Source of the DNA: Micrococcales bacterium | Lineage (GTDB): Bacteria > Actinomycetota > Actinomycetes > Actinomycetales > Cellulomonadaceae | Direction of reading: 5' to 3' | DNA length: 64,000 bases | Assembly: GCA_009785115.1 (NCBI GenBank) | Contig: WQWY01000001.1 | Coordinates: 123,519 to 187,518, forward strand | Part shown: piece after piece, positions 51,571 to 60,457 of the stretch | Position numbering within the stretch: position 1 is the stretch's first letter | Layout of the letters: every line of letters begins with the position of its first letter | The notes under the pieces: generated by a model | The model's database searches: none | Told to the model about the DNA's origin: nothing | Seen by the model: the letters and a program-made list of their open reading frames with translations, nothing else | Translations under genes and position numbers: made by a program

Positions 51571-54405
51571 GTGTCAGAGGCCGCCACTATCGTCACACTC
51601 ATGGCACGAGACGGTGAGGCGAACGACCCCGACCTGGGCTTGTGGGGCAAGCGAGAGGGTGCTACCAGACCGCTGCCCGTCCTGTGCCACATGTTGTCGA
51701 CCGCTGCGTGCGCAGGAGTCTTGTGGGACGTGTGGCTGAGGCCTGGGCTGCGCGACCTGCTCGTCGGCACCATCGCCCCGGGGAACAGGTCGCTCACCAG
51801 GCGGATCGTGATGGCGATCGCCGGGTTGCATGATGTCGGGAAGATCAACCCTGTCTTCCAGACCCAGGCGTTCAACCCACGGGCCACGTGGGGATCCCAG
51901 GTTGCCACTGACCTGAAGTCTGCTGGCTATCCCGTGCCGCAGATGCTCGACTCGGACCAGGTCCGACGACACGAGTATGTCTCGCTGTCCTGGCTGCACG
52001 ACGGCACGGTGCCGACGATGTGCGAGAAGGCCGTCGATGCCTTTGCTGCGACCGTCGTCGGCGGTCACCACGGACGCTGGCACGCTCACGAGGGATCCAG
52101 GTCCAGGTACAAGCAGGTCGCCAAGATGTGCGCCGGTCCTTGGGCCGATCAGCAGGGCATCCACGCAGAGGCTGTGCTGGAGGCTCTGGGACTCGATGCT
52201 GTTCCACAGTCCATGACGGGCGACGACGCACCAGCCGCGGTGATCGTGCTGACCGGGCTGGTCATCCTCGCCGACTGGCTGGCTTCCCACGAGGATGCTG
52301 TGAGACAAGACATCAGCCTGCTGGACACGATGGGCGGAACGGTCACCAGCACGGCTGCCTGGGTCGCTCGCCGTGACGACTGGTTCCGTGGTCGCAACCA
52401 CGATGTTGAGGAGCGCGAGGCGCACGACCACGGGTTCGTCGAGAACACCGTGGGCATCTACGAGAAGATCGCCGACCCGACCCGTGCCATCCTCGGCAAG
52501 CACTACGCCACCCCGTCTCCGCTTCAGCGAGACGTACAGCGCCCCGAGTGCGGGGCGGGACGTGGGCTGATGCTCGTGACCTACCCGACCGGCGACGGCA
52601 AGACCGAGGCCGCGCTGTTGCGCAACGAGGCGACCGGATCACCTCTGACGTTTGCCCTGCCGACCCGTGCGACCGCCACCTCGGTGATGCGACGTGTGGA
52701 GAGGGCGTATGAGACCACCGGGAACAAGGGGGCGCTCGCTCACGGCACAGCCCGTATCGACACGTTCTACGCCGACTGGACCGAGACCGACGAGAGCCAA
52801 GTCCTGATAGACGACGCCGACAGAGGTGGCCTGACGCCGACCGCCTGGTTGGGGTCTGCGAAGAAGAAGATCCTCGCGCCCATCGCTGTCTCCACCGTCG
52901 ACCAGGTGCTGGCTGGAGCCTTGCGGCAGAAGTGGACCGCGCTGCGCCTGCTCGCGGTCGCCAACCGTCACGTCGTGCTGGACGAGGTACACACCTTCGA
53001 CCACTACCAGTCGGTGCTGCTCGCTGACCTGCTCGCGTGGTGGGGTGCTACCCGCACCCGCGTCACGCTCTTGTCGGCGACGATGCCGACCTGGCAACGC
53101 AACCTGTTCACGTCGGCCTACAACCCGGCGGTGCCCGCCATCGAGAAGGCCGACGCCCAGTTCCCCGCCGTCACCACGGTGGTCCCACCTGGGGACATCC
53201 CACTGCCTGACGGCTCGGTGACACACGTCCAGACCGGCTCCCCGCGGTTGTCGTACACCCTCGGTATCGACCACCATGCGAGCGCCGATGCCACCGCACA
53301 CCACATCGAGTGGGCGAGCCGGATGCACGAGACCTACCCCGAGGCGCGCATCGCCGTTGTCGTCAACACGGTCGGCCGCGCCCAGGAGATCGGCATCGCT
53401 CTGAGCACAGCGGGGTTTCCGGTGATGGTGCTGCACTCCCGCATGACCGCGAAGCACCGCGAGGACCGCGCCAAGGAACTCGAGGCCAAGGCTGCCACGG
53501 GGGCAGGCTCGACCGGGGGGATGATCGTGATCGGAACTCAGGTCATCGAGGCGTCTCTCGATGTCGACTTCGACCTCATGTGCTCCGACCTGGCCCCTGC
53601 CGCATCGCTCATCCAGCGCGCAGGCCGCCTGTGGCGCGGGGACGACGACCAGCGAGCCACGCGCTTACCAGACTGCGGCGAGCGGGTGCTCGTCGTCCAC
53701 TCCACCATCGACTCCGAGACAGACGACCTGGCCCACCGCAGCCAGACGCCCTACCTGCTTGCCGAGATCCGCAAGACCTACAGCGTTGTATGCGAGACCG
53801 AAGCGATCCGCGTCCCCGAGGACGTACAAGGCTTCGTAGACAACGCCAGCCTGTCTGTCAACGAGGTGGTTGCGAACCTCGACATGCAAGACGAACCGGA
53901 TGCCGAGACGAAGGAGTTTCTGCACTGGGTGGACAAGCGACTCCGCGCGTCCACCGAGGTCAGCATCGGGCTGCGCCCGACGGACGGTTGGAAAGGATAC
54001 CTCGCCGACCCGAGGTATAGGTATCTGGTCCATATGACAGAACGCAGCGAAGACAACGATACTGCGACACGCTTCACCGACTACGCCTCACGAACCTTCC
54101 TGATCATCGACCAGACCGGTGCCACTCACGGTGCCTACACCCAGTCGGTCAGGTCACTCGTGCAGACCTACGACCCTGGTGAGCTGCGTGACGCTGTCGG
54201 GGCTACAGTCCCGGCCAGCGGCGTCGTGATGCGGTTGCTCGACGCAGCTCACGCCAGAACGATAGCTGAGTGCTGCGGCGGCACGTGGGAGCCACGGTCG
54301 TCGATGCTCACCGGTTATCTGCCCGTCGACGTCTCCTGGCTCGACGGCCTGAAGTACGACGAGGGCTCCGGCCTTATCCGCTGTCCTGCCAAGGAGGACG
54401 TATGA
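51571..54405 (+). CDS. cas3: Cas3 helicase-nuclease, type I-E
   Basis: 944 residues. It degrades target DNA after Cascade binding. The N-terminal HD nuclease has H40, the H87-D88 pair in AGLHDVGK and GGHHGRW. The SF2 helicase has Walker A TYPTGDGKTEAAL (K344), Walker B LDEVHTF (D471), SATMP, IGTQVIEASLDVDFD and QRAGRLWR (about 682). A C-terminal accessory domain follows. All catalytic residues are present. The GTG start follows a -10; ATG 51601 is an alternative that would still keep the HD domain. Base use in the cas genes looks less GC-biased than upstream. Confidence 0.95.
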   Translation: MSEAATIVTLMARDGEANDPDLGLWGKREGATRPLPVLCHMLSTAACAGVLWDVWLRPGLRDLLVGTIAPGNRSLTRRIVMAIAGLHDVGKINPVFQTQAFNPRATWGSQVATDLKSAGYPVPQMLDSDQVRRHEYVSLSWLHDGTVPTMCEKAVDAFAATVVGGHHGRWHAHEGSRSRYKQVAKMCAGPWADQQGIHAEAVLEALGLDAVPQSMTGDDAPAAVIVLTGLVILADWLASHEDAVRQDISLLDTMGGTVTSTAAWVARRDDWFRGRNHDVEEREAHDHGFVENTVGIYEKIADPTRAILGKHYATPSPLQRDVQRPECGAGRGLMLVTYPTGDGKTEAALLRNEATGSPLTFALPTRATATSVMRRVERAYETTGNKGALAHGTARIDTFYADWTETDESQVLIDDADRGGLTPTAWLGSAKKKILAPIAVSTVDQVLAGALRQKWTALRLLAVANRHVVLDEVHTFDHYQSVLLADLLAWWGATRTRVTLLSATMPTWQRNLFTSAYNPAVPAIEKADAQFPAVTTVVPPGDIPLPDGSVTHVQTGSPRLSYTLGIDHHASADATAHHIEWASRMHETYPEARIAVVVNTVGRAQEIGIALSTAGFPVMVLHSRMTAKHREDRAKELEAKAATGAGSTGGMIVIGTQVIEASLDVDFDLMCSDLAPAASLIQRAGRLWRGDDDQRATRLPDCGERVLVVHSTIDSETDDLAHRSQTPYLLAEIRKTYSVVCETEAIRVPEDVQGFVDNASLSVNEVVANLDMQDEPDAETKEFLHWVDKRLRASTEVSIGLRPTDGWKGYLADPRYRYLVHMTERSEDNDTATRFTDYASRTFLIIDQTGATHGAYTQSVRSLVQTYDPGELRDAVGATVPASGVVMRLLDAAHARTIAECCGGTWEPRSSMLTGYLPVDVSWLDGLKYDEGSGLIRCPAKEDV

Positions 54406-56057
54406 CCGACACGACCGCCCGAGAGCCTCACCTGAACGTCGCCGATCTCGCCTGGGTGCCGGTGACCACCAGCGACGGCAACCACGAGACGTGGACACTC
54501 CGCCGAGTCCTCTCCGGCGCACGCCACGCCAAGGCGCTCGACTGCTCGTCACCGATCGAACAGATGGCTCTCATGCGCACTCTCGTCGCCTTCATGGCGC
54601 TGGTGTGTCGTGAGGCTGGGGTGACCGACATCCTTAACACGGCGGACGACCTCGACGACGGCACGCTGGCCGCCGCAACCGACGCAGTGCTCGAACGCCA
54701 CCGCGACACTCTCTTCCTCGACCACTCGACCAAGCCTTTCTTCCAAGAGTGGCGCCGAGACTGGGAAGAATGGGATATTGGAACCGCCAAAGACGTCGAT
54801 GAAAAACTGCGCCCAGAAACGCCGCCGAAGGACACCTCGAAACTATGGTGGCGCCGCGACAGATCTCGCGTCGACTCTGCGTTGCCAGCAGAAGATGTCG
54901 TCCCGCTGTTACTCACCTATTGGTTCGGCTCCCTCGGCAGCCCAAAAGCAACGCTCAACTCTGATATCGGGACGTCGTCCAACCGGTCGCTCGGAGTACG
55001 AGTCGGGAACGATGCACAATTCTACTGGAAGCATGTCGACAACCTGCTCTCCACCTTGCTCGCCAACCTTCTGCTGTCGTGGGTGATCGAACCTCACCTG
55101 CCCTCTTTTCTCGACCGCACGCGGGCAGCTCCATGCTTGGCCAGCGGTTCGCCCAGCGCACTCTGGTCATCCACCTACTCCCACAACGCCTGCCTGCTGA
55201 CGTGGGACGGGGCGAGCGACTCACCCACAGGTGTATGCACGGGGATCTCCCGATGGGGATTCTCTGGGCTGCGAACCACCAAGCAGACCCAGACGGACAA
55301 GGGCGCTGACGAGAAGCAGGCAACCTCGCTGCGGGAGAGAGACTTCGCTCGATTCTACTCTACTGGTACAACTGGCAAGAAGGAGAACCTGTCGAAGTTC
55401 GACCCTGGCGCCGCCACACTAGTCCGTTTACACGACTGGTACTCGACTCTCGGCGCAGGCTACGTGTCGAAAAAGATCGAAGATCGCGTTCTGTGGGGAG
55501 ATGTCAGCAGCGGCGATTGGGTGATGGACGTGTTCGTCACCAAAGTCGGGATGAAAGGAATGGTCTCCTCTTTCGAATCGGCTCACTGGTTCGGGTTCGA
55601 CCCGTCCGCCTACGACCTCGACAGCGAGACCTGGGAGACGATAAACGAGCTCTACGAGAGCGTCGTGGACAACGGTAGGACTGATAAACAGCGACGCAAC
55701 GGCATTCTTGGCGCTCTGCGTTACGAGTTGGAGAAGCCTGACGGACCAGCCCGCAGCCCCAAGGAAGGGAATCAGTCGAAAGCAATGCGCAAGTCCCTAT
55801 CTGTTCGGGCGGAACATCTGTTCTGGTCGCGCTGCAACAAGGTTATATCGAACTTCATCAACGCTGTTTCACGCGGCGATGACGCGGATGCCATGTCCGT
55901 GCTCCAGGCCATGCGTGACGCAGCGATCGATATCTACGACATCGTGACCACCCCGCTCCACTCCACAGACAGGATGTTCAACATCGAAAATTCGCGCGCG
56001 AGCCTACTGTCCGCCCTCTTCCACATCGCACCTGCACCCAAAGAGGACATCGCATGA
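54402..56057 (+). CDS. casA: Cas8e/Cse1 large subunit of Cascade
   Basis: 551 residues. Large subunit that recognises the PAM and recruits Cas3. Matches the Cse1 pattern: an opening HLNVADLAWVPVTTSDGNHETWTLRRVLSGARHAKALDCSSPIEQMALMRTLVAFMALV segment, the mid-protein FFQEWRRDWEEWD and LLTYWFGSLGSPK stretches, and a four-helix C-terminal bundle. Good RBS (AAGGAGG) and ATGA overlap with cas3. Confidence 0.92.
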   Translation: MTDTTAREPHLNVADLAWVPVTTSDGNHETWTLRRVLSGARHAKALDCSSPIEQMALMRTLVAFMALVCREAGVTDILNTADDLDDGTLAAATDAVLERHRDTLFLDHSTKPFFQEWRRDWEEWDIGTAKDVDEKLRPETPPKDTSKLWWRRDRSRVDSALPAEDVVPLLLTYWFGSLGSPKATLNSDIGTSSNRSLGVRVGNDAQFYWKHVDNLLSTLLANLLLSWVIEPHLPSFLDRTRAAPCLASGSPSALWSSTYSHNACLLTWDGASDSPTGVCTGISRWGFSGLRTTKQTQTDKGADEKQATSLRERDFARFYSTGTTGKKENLSKFDPGAATLVRLHDWYSTLGAGYVSKKIEDRVLWGDVSSGDWVMDVFVTKVGMKGMVSSFESAHWFGFDPSAYDLDSETWETINELYESVVDNGRTDKQRRNGILGALRYELEKPDGPARSPKEGNQSKAMRKSLSVRAEHLFWSRCNKVISNFINAVSRGDDADAMSVLQAMRDAAIDIYDIVTTPLHSTDRMFNIENSRASLLSALFHIAPAPKEDIA

Positions 56058-56623
56058 CCGAGACCACCCCACGGCCCGAACCTTGGCGGGGAGCAGTCGC
56101 CGTCGCACTTGAACGTCGCAGACGGGACGACCGCGGCGCCTTGGCCGACCTGCGTCGCGGCATCGTCCCGCTGACCGAACGTTACGCACTGCCCTACGTC
56201 GCCACATTCACTGACGCAGACCCGCACACGGAGAAGGTCCTGCTCCGGGCTGTCGGGATCATCGCTGGCAACCTCGATGCCCCTCACAGCGGCGACACGA
56301 CGTTCGGCGGGTCGCTGCGCGAACTGTTCTACAGGCTCAACGGCAAGTACCCGGACGCTGACACCACCGGGACGATCACCCGTCGCGTCCTCGCCCTGCC
56401 GTCCTACGACTTTGATGCCGCTGTGCAGGCCATCGATGGGCTCGTCGGCTACTGCGGCACGCACCGCGTCCCGATGAACTTCTACAACCTGACCCGGCTG
56501 CTCTTCTACTGGGGTAACGGGGTCACCGACGCCTCGATCGAGGTGCGCAACCGTGTGGTGCGCGACTTCTTCACACCCAGGCCAGCCAGGCCGACCCCGA
56601 CCGATTCGACCACGAAGGACTGA
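56054..56623 (+). CDS. casB: Cse2/CasB small subunit of Cascade
   Basis: 189 residues, helical and basic, with the Cse2 opening pattern (RRDDRGALADLRRGIVPLTERYALPYV) and the C-terminal INFYNL-like segment PMNFYNLTRLLFYWGN. Two copies normally form the belly of Cascade and hold the non-target strand. ATGA overlap with cas8e. Confidence 0.9.
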   Translation: MTETTPRPEPWRGAVAVALERRRRDDRGALADLRRGIVPLTERYALPYVATFTDADPHTEKVLLRAVGIIAGNLDAPHSGDTTFGGSLRELFYRLNGKYPDADTTGTITRRVLALPSYDFDAAVQAIDGLVGYCGTHRVPMNFYNLTRLLFYWGNGVTDASIEVRNRVVRDFFTPRPARPTPTDSTTKD

Positions 56624-56627
56624 ACCC

Positions 56628-57791
56628 ATGCCCAGCTACAACTACCTGACCCTGCACATCCTCAACGCACTGCCGTTGCACAACCTCAACCGCGACGACC
56701 GCGGGATGCCCAAGTCGCTGGTCCAGGGCGGGGCCAACCGTGGGATGCTCTCATCCCAGTCCCTCAAGCGCGCCGCGCGCAAGGTCTACGAGGACGACTC
56801 GCACGACATCTCGCTGCGCTCAGCGAAGTGGCTGGCACAGGAGGTAGCCTCCCGCGTGGCTGCTCTGCGACCCGAGCTCGGCGATGACACCGCTAGGAAA
56901 GATGTTGTCAAGCGCGCCAATGTCCTTATCGGTGCGCTGACCGCATCAGCCGAGAAGGCTGAGAAGAAGAAGGCCGAAGCCAAGGAAGGCGAAGAGGTCG
57001 TAGAGACCAAGGACACCTCGACCTGGCTGTCCGAGGATGAGATCAACCAGATCGCCACTACCGTCATCAACGACATAGAGGCCGGTGTCGCGACGAAAGC
57101 AGCCCCGGCTCCGATCGGTCAGGACCGCACCACCGGCTCGCTCGCCATCGCCGCCTTCGGCCGTATGTTCGCCGCCGCCGCCGACCGGCAGACCGTGTCG
57201 GCTGTCGCTGTGTCGCCTGCCACGACCACCCATCCGATCTCTCTGGTCAACGACTACTTCACGACCGTGGACGATCTCGGTGCCATCTACGACGCCGGAA
57301 ACGCTGGCGCTGCCTACCTCGACACGGCCGCCTACACGTCGGGTGTCTACTACCGCACCGTGACCATCGACCGCGCGCAGCTGCACCGATCCTGGTCGAA
57401 GCCTGCCGACGACGATCAGGCCCACGAACGTGTTGCCGCGCTCGTACGTGCCCTGATCTACGGTGTGCCGAGCGGCAAGAAGCAGTCCACCGGGACCGGC
57501 GGTACCGACATGCCTGTGCTCGTCCTGGCGGAAGAGCAGCGGTACCGCACCGCTTACGGCTTCGACCAGCCCATCGCGCTCGGCAAGGACGGCGGGTACT
57601 CGGGCACATCCATCGCGAGGCTCTACGGGCAGCGAGCAGCCGCACTCGACTTCGACGGGGCGAACTTCGGTCGTGCCACGCTCGCAGGCACTCAAGGTGT
57701 AGACGGCGAGGCCGCGCGAGCCGAAGCGACCAACCTTTCCGGCTTGATCGACCATGTCGTGAGCTGGGTCTTCCACGAGGCCATCGCATGA
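56628..57791 (+). CDS. casC: Cas7/Cse4 backbone subunit of Cascade
   Basis: 387 residues. Six copies form the crRNA-coating backbone. The N-terminus YNYLTLHILNALPLHNLNRDDRGMPKSLVQGGANRGMLSSQSLKRAARK is diagnostic. A Lys/Glu-rich linker (AEKAEKKKAEAKEGEEVVETKD) lies near residue 110 in the thumb/insert region. 4 nt separate it from cse2. Confidence 0.94.
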   Translation: MPSYNYLTLHILNALPLHNLNRDDRGMPKSLVQGGANRGMLSSQSLKRAARKVYEDDSHDISLRSAKWLAQEVASRVAALRPELGDDTARKDVVKRANVLIGALTASAEKAEKKKAEAKEGEEVVETKDTSTWLSEDEINQIATTVINDIEAGVATKAAPAPIGQDRTTGSLAIAAFGRMFAAAADRQTVSAVAVSPATTTHPISLVNDYFTTVDDLGAIYDAGNAGAAYLDTAAYTSGVYYRTVTIDRAQLHRSWSKPADDDQAHERVAALVRALIYGVPSGKKQSTGTGGTDMPVLVLAEEQRYRTAYGFDQPIALGKDGGYSGTSIARLYGQRAAALDFDGANFGRATLAGTQGVDGEAARAEATNLSGLIDHVVSWVFHEAIA

Positions 57792-58552
57792 GCGCGAAGT
57801 CCCTCCTGCTGCGACTGGCAGGCCCAGCCCAGTCCTGGGCGGGGGTGAACCTGTTCGGCGCGAATCTCGTGACGTCGGATGTCCCGACGCGCTCAGGTCT
57901 TCTTGGTCTGCTCGCCTGCTGCTTGGGCGTCCGCCGAGGCCAGGACTGGCCGGCATGGCTGGCTGACACCCGCCTGTGGGTACGCATCGACAGGGTGGGC
58001 GGCGTCGAGACGGACTACCAGATCGTCGCCCCGCCCCCAGATGGACACATGGTCTATGTGGACCGACAGTTCATCCTCGACAGAGCAGGGAAACTGCCCG
58101 CCGCCGGTAGCCAGCGATCAGCCTGCGGCTCATCGCTCCGCGGCGTCACGAGCGACGGAACACCTGTCCCCGGCGCGTTCACCATCATGAGGAAGGGCTT
58201 CCTGTCTGACGCTGAGTACATCATCGCCATCGAGCATGACACCCACTTGGACGACATCGCCGCCGCCACCGCCAGCCCAGCGTTCTGCCACTTTCTTGGT
58301 CGCAAGCAGTACCCGACCACGTTTCCGTTCGTCCTCGGAGTGTCGACCGAGAGCGCGCTGGATGTGCTGGGGGTCATGCCCGTCGACGCTCCGAAGGGCA
58401 GGCTCGGAACGCCAGGCGTCGCCCGAGAGGTCTACGCAATCACGGGTGATCGCAATTATCCCCTGGCGACCAAAGACAACCCGGCGACCGACCTGGCGGC
58501 AAGTACAACCGAGGAGGTGCGAGCGTGGCAGAAAATCAGACTCTCTCGCTGA
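57788..58552 (+). CDS. casD: Cas5e subunit of Cascade
   Basis: 254 residues. RAMP protein that caps the crRNA 5' handle: LLLRLAGPAQSWAGVNLFGANLVTSDVPTRSGLLGLLACCLGVRRGQDWP, the Cas5e signature with the TR-SG-LLGL motif. ATGA overlap with cas7, 28-nt overlap with cas6e. Confidence 0.94.
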   Translation: MSAKSLLLRLAGPAQSWAGVNLFGANLVTSDVPTRSGLLGLLACCLGVRRGQDWPAWLADTRLWVRIDRVGGVETDYQIVAPPPDGHMVYVDRQFILDRAGKLPAAGSQRSACGSSLRGVTSDGTPVPGAFTIMRKGFLSDAEYIIAIEHDTHLDDIAAATASPAFCHFLGRKQYPTTFPFVLGVSTESALDVLGVMPVDAPKGRLGTPGVAREVYAITGDRNYPLATKDNPATDLAASTTEEVRAWQKIRLSR

Positions 58553-59160
58553 ATGGGCCGATCTACCTGGCATCGTTCTTGCTCACCGATCTGCTGGCAT
58601 GCCGACGGACAACCATTGATGTCGATGCCGTGCACAAGGCAGTGATGAGCCTGTTCCCAGATGTGCTTCCTGGCGTCGACGGGCGACGCCGTGAGAGTGC
58701 AGGCATCCTGTATCGTCTCGACGACGGACCGAGGGGAAAAATGGTCATCGTCCAGTCGCATGTTCCTGCGGTCGGCACGACGCCGAGCATGAGGGTTCGG
58801 CCTGTCATGGGTGGCGTTCCCGCCTTCGACGCTGGCCAGGCGGTGCGGTTCCGCACGACCGTCAACGCTGTACGCAAGGAACGTTCGAGGATCATCGGAG
58901 CGGTGCCCAAGGACGAGATGGGTGCCTGGCTCGCGCGACGCACAGGGATCGACGGACTGGAGGTCATCGGGCACACTCGCGACATCGTCAAGGTCAGTCG
59001 CAAGGATGCGCACGGCTTCCCCATCGTCGTCGACACCGTAGAAGGCGTCGGGAGCATCGCCGACCCGGTGGTCCTCGCGGGGGCGATGCGCCACGGCATC
59101 GGGCACTCACGAGCCTTCGGGTGCGGCCTGCTGACCGTCGTACCCATTCAGGTGGGCTGA
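58525..59160 (+). CDS. casE: Cas6e/Cse3 crRNA endonuclease
   Basis: 211 residues. Cuts the repeat hairpin to release crRNAs. A double RRM-like fold is implied by the length; the likely general-acid histidine is H37 (DVDAVHKAVMSLFPD), and the C-terminal Gly-rich loop is GAMRHGIGHSRAFGCGLL. GAGGAGG precedes the GTG, inside the cas5 gene. Confidence 0.93.
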   Translation: MAENQTLSLNGPIYLASFLLTDLLACRRTTIDVDAVHKAVMSLFPDVLPGVDGRRRESAGILYRLDDGPRGKMVIVQSHVPAVGTTPSMRVRPVMGGVPAFDAGQAVRFRTTVNAVRKERSRIIGAVPKDEMGAWLARRTGIDGLEVIGHTRDIVKVSRKDAHGFPIVVDTVEGVGSIADPVVLAGAMRHGIGHSRAFGCGLLTVVPIQVG

Positions 59161-59163
59161 GCC

Positions 59164-60120
59164 GTGCCAGCGATCGAGCAACAGATGGCGGCTCAGTCGC
59201 TCGCTCGTGCCCAAGACCGTCTGACCTTCTTGTACCTGGAACGATGCACGATCTCGCGCGACTCAGGTGCCATCACGGCGACCGATGCGAACGGCACGGT
59301 GAGCGTTCCCGGTGCGATGCTAGGTGCTCTGCTGCTCGGACCAGGAACCAGGGTTACCCACAGGGCGATGCAGCTCATCGCTGAGTGCGGAGCCACCGTG
59401 GTCTGGGTTGGGGAAGCAGGCGTGCGGTACTACGCCCACGGCCGCTCCCTCGCCAGGTCATCCGACCTGCTGTATGCCCAGGCAGCGTTGGTGTCGAACC
59501 CCCGTTCGCGAGTTGCTGTCGCCAGGAAGATGTACGGGCTGAGATTCCCGGACGAAGACGTCTCGCGCATGAAGATGGAACAGTTGCGCGGCCGCGAAGG
59601 AGCGAGGGTTCGTCGCGCGTACCGTGCAGAGTCGAGGCGAACCGGCGTGCCGTGGGGAGGGCGTCGGTACGACCGCGAAGACTTCTCGTCGGCTGACCTC
59701 GTCAACCAGGCTCTGAGCGCGGCGACCATCTGCCTGTACGGTATCTCGCACGCCGCGATCGTGGCCCTCGGTGCCTCACCAGCCCTTGGGTTCATCCACC
59801 ACCGCGACGAACGGTCGTTCGTGTACGACATCGCGGACCTCTACAAGGCTGAGCTCGCGATCCCCACCGCCTTCGACGCGGCAGCGCTCGGCGTCAGCGA
59901 CGTCATGGGCTATGTCCGGCGGACGATGCGCGACCGCATGGTCCACGAACGAATCCTGGAGAGATGCGTCGCTGACATCCGCTACCTGCTGACAGGCGAT
60001 GCGATCGAGGTAGATGAAGACCCAGACGCATCGCCTCTCGTGCTGTGGGACGCACAGCACGGTGAGGTTGCAGGCGGGGTGTCCTACGTCTCACGTGATG
60101 AGGACGGGGACGACAGGTGA
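59164..60120 (+). CDS. cas1: Cas1 spacer integrase
   Basis: 318 residues. The metal ligands match Cas1e: E145 in LRGREGARVRRAY, H212 in GFIHHRDERSFVYDIADLYK and the Asp at about 225 in the same stretch. With Cas2 it inserts new spacers at the leader end. 3 nt after cas6e, GTGA overlap with cas2. Confidence 0.95.
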   Translation: MPAIEQQMAAQSLARAQDRLTFLYLERCTISRDSGAITATDANGTVSVPGAMLGALLLGPGTRVTHRAMQLIAECGATVVWVGEAGVRYYAHGRSLARSSDLLYAQAALVSNPRSRVAVARKMYGLRFPDEDVSRMKMEQLRGREGARVRRAYRAESRRTGVPWGGRRYDREDFSSADLVNQALSAATICLYGISHAAIVALGASPALGFIHHRDERSFVYDIADLYKAELAIPTAFDAAALGVSDVMGYVRRTMRDRMVHERILERCVADIRYLLTGDAIEVDEDPDASPLVLWDAQHGEVAGGVSYVSRDEDGDDR

Positions 60121-60443
60121 TCGTCGTGATCGTCCAGAAGCCTCCAGCGCAGCTCCGCGGCGAACTGACGCGATGGCTGCTCGAGGTAGACACTGGCGTG
60201 TACGTCGGGACAGCGGCAGCCCGCGTCCGTGAGCACCTGTGGGGCAGGGTGCGCGGCGAAGTCGGAACCGGTCGAGCGCTGATGATCTGGTCAGACAAGA
60301 ACGAGCAGCGGCTGTCCATGCTCGGCCATCACTACCTGTGGACCGTGGAAGACTTCGACGGCCTGAACCTGCTGCGCAAAGAGACCGCCGAGTCGCGGAA
60401 GTTGTCTGCCTACGGTCAAAGATCTACGATGCTTGACACCTGA
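60117..60443 (+). CDS. cas2: Cas2e, integration-complex partner of Cas1
   Basis: 108 residues with the Cas2e pattern MIVVIVQKPPAQLRGELTRWLLEVDTGVYVGTAAARVREHLW. Structural core of the Cas1-Cas2 integrase. The gene ends only 18 nt before the first CRISPR repeat, and its last 15 codons contain a promoter-like sequence aimed at the array. Confidence 0.94.
   Translation: MIVVIVQKPPAQLRGELTRWLLEVDTGVYVGTAAARVREHLWGRVRGEVGTGRALMIWSDKNEQRLSMLGHHYLWTVEDFDGLNLLRKETAESRKLSAYGQRSTMLDT
60402..60430 (+). promoter_or_regulatory. CRISPR array promoter inside the 3' end of cas2
   Basis: TTGTCT (60402-60407) and TACGAT (60425-60430) are exactly 17 nt apart and predict transcription from about 60437, 25 nt before the first repeat. 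Both elements are within the cas2 reading frame. Confidence 0.6.
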
Positions 60444-60457
60444 ACACGCAGGTCAAG
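60432..60457 (+). repeat. Hairpin between the cas2 stop and the first repeat
   Basis: CTTG and ACCTG (60432-60442, with a 2-nt bulge) pair with CAGGTCAAG (60449-60457) around AACACG. It covers the cas2 stop codon and nearly all of the 18-nt gap. It may be a cas operon attenuator or a structural element of the leader. Confidence 0.5.
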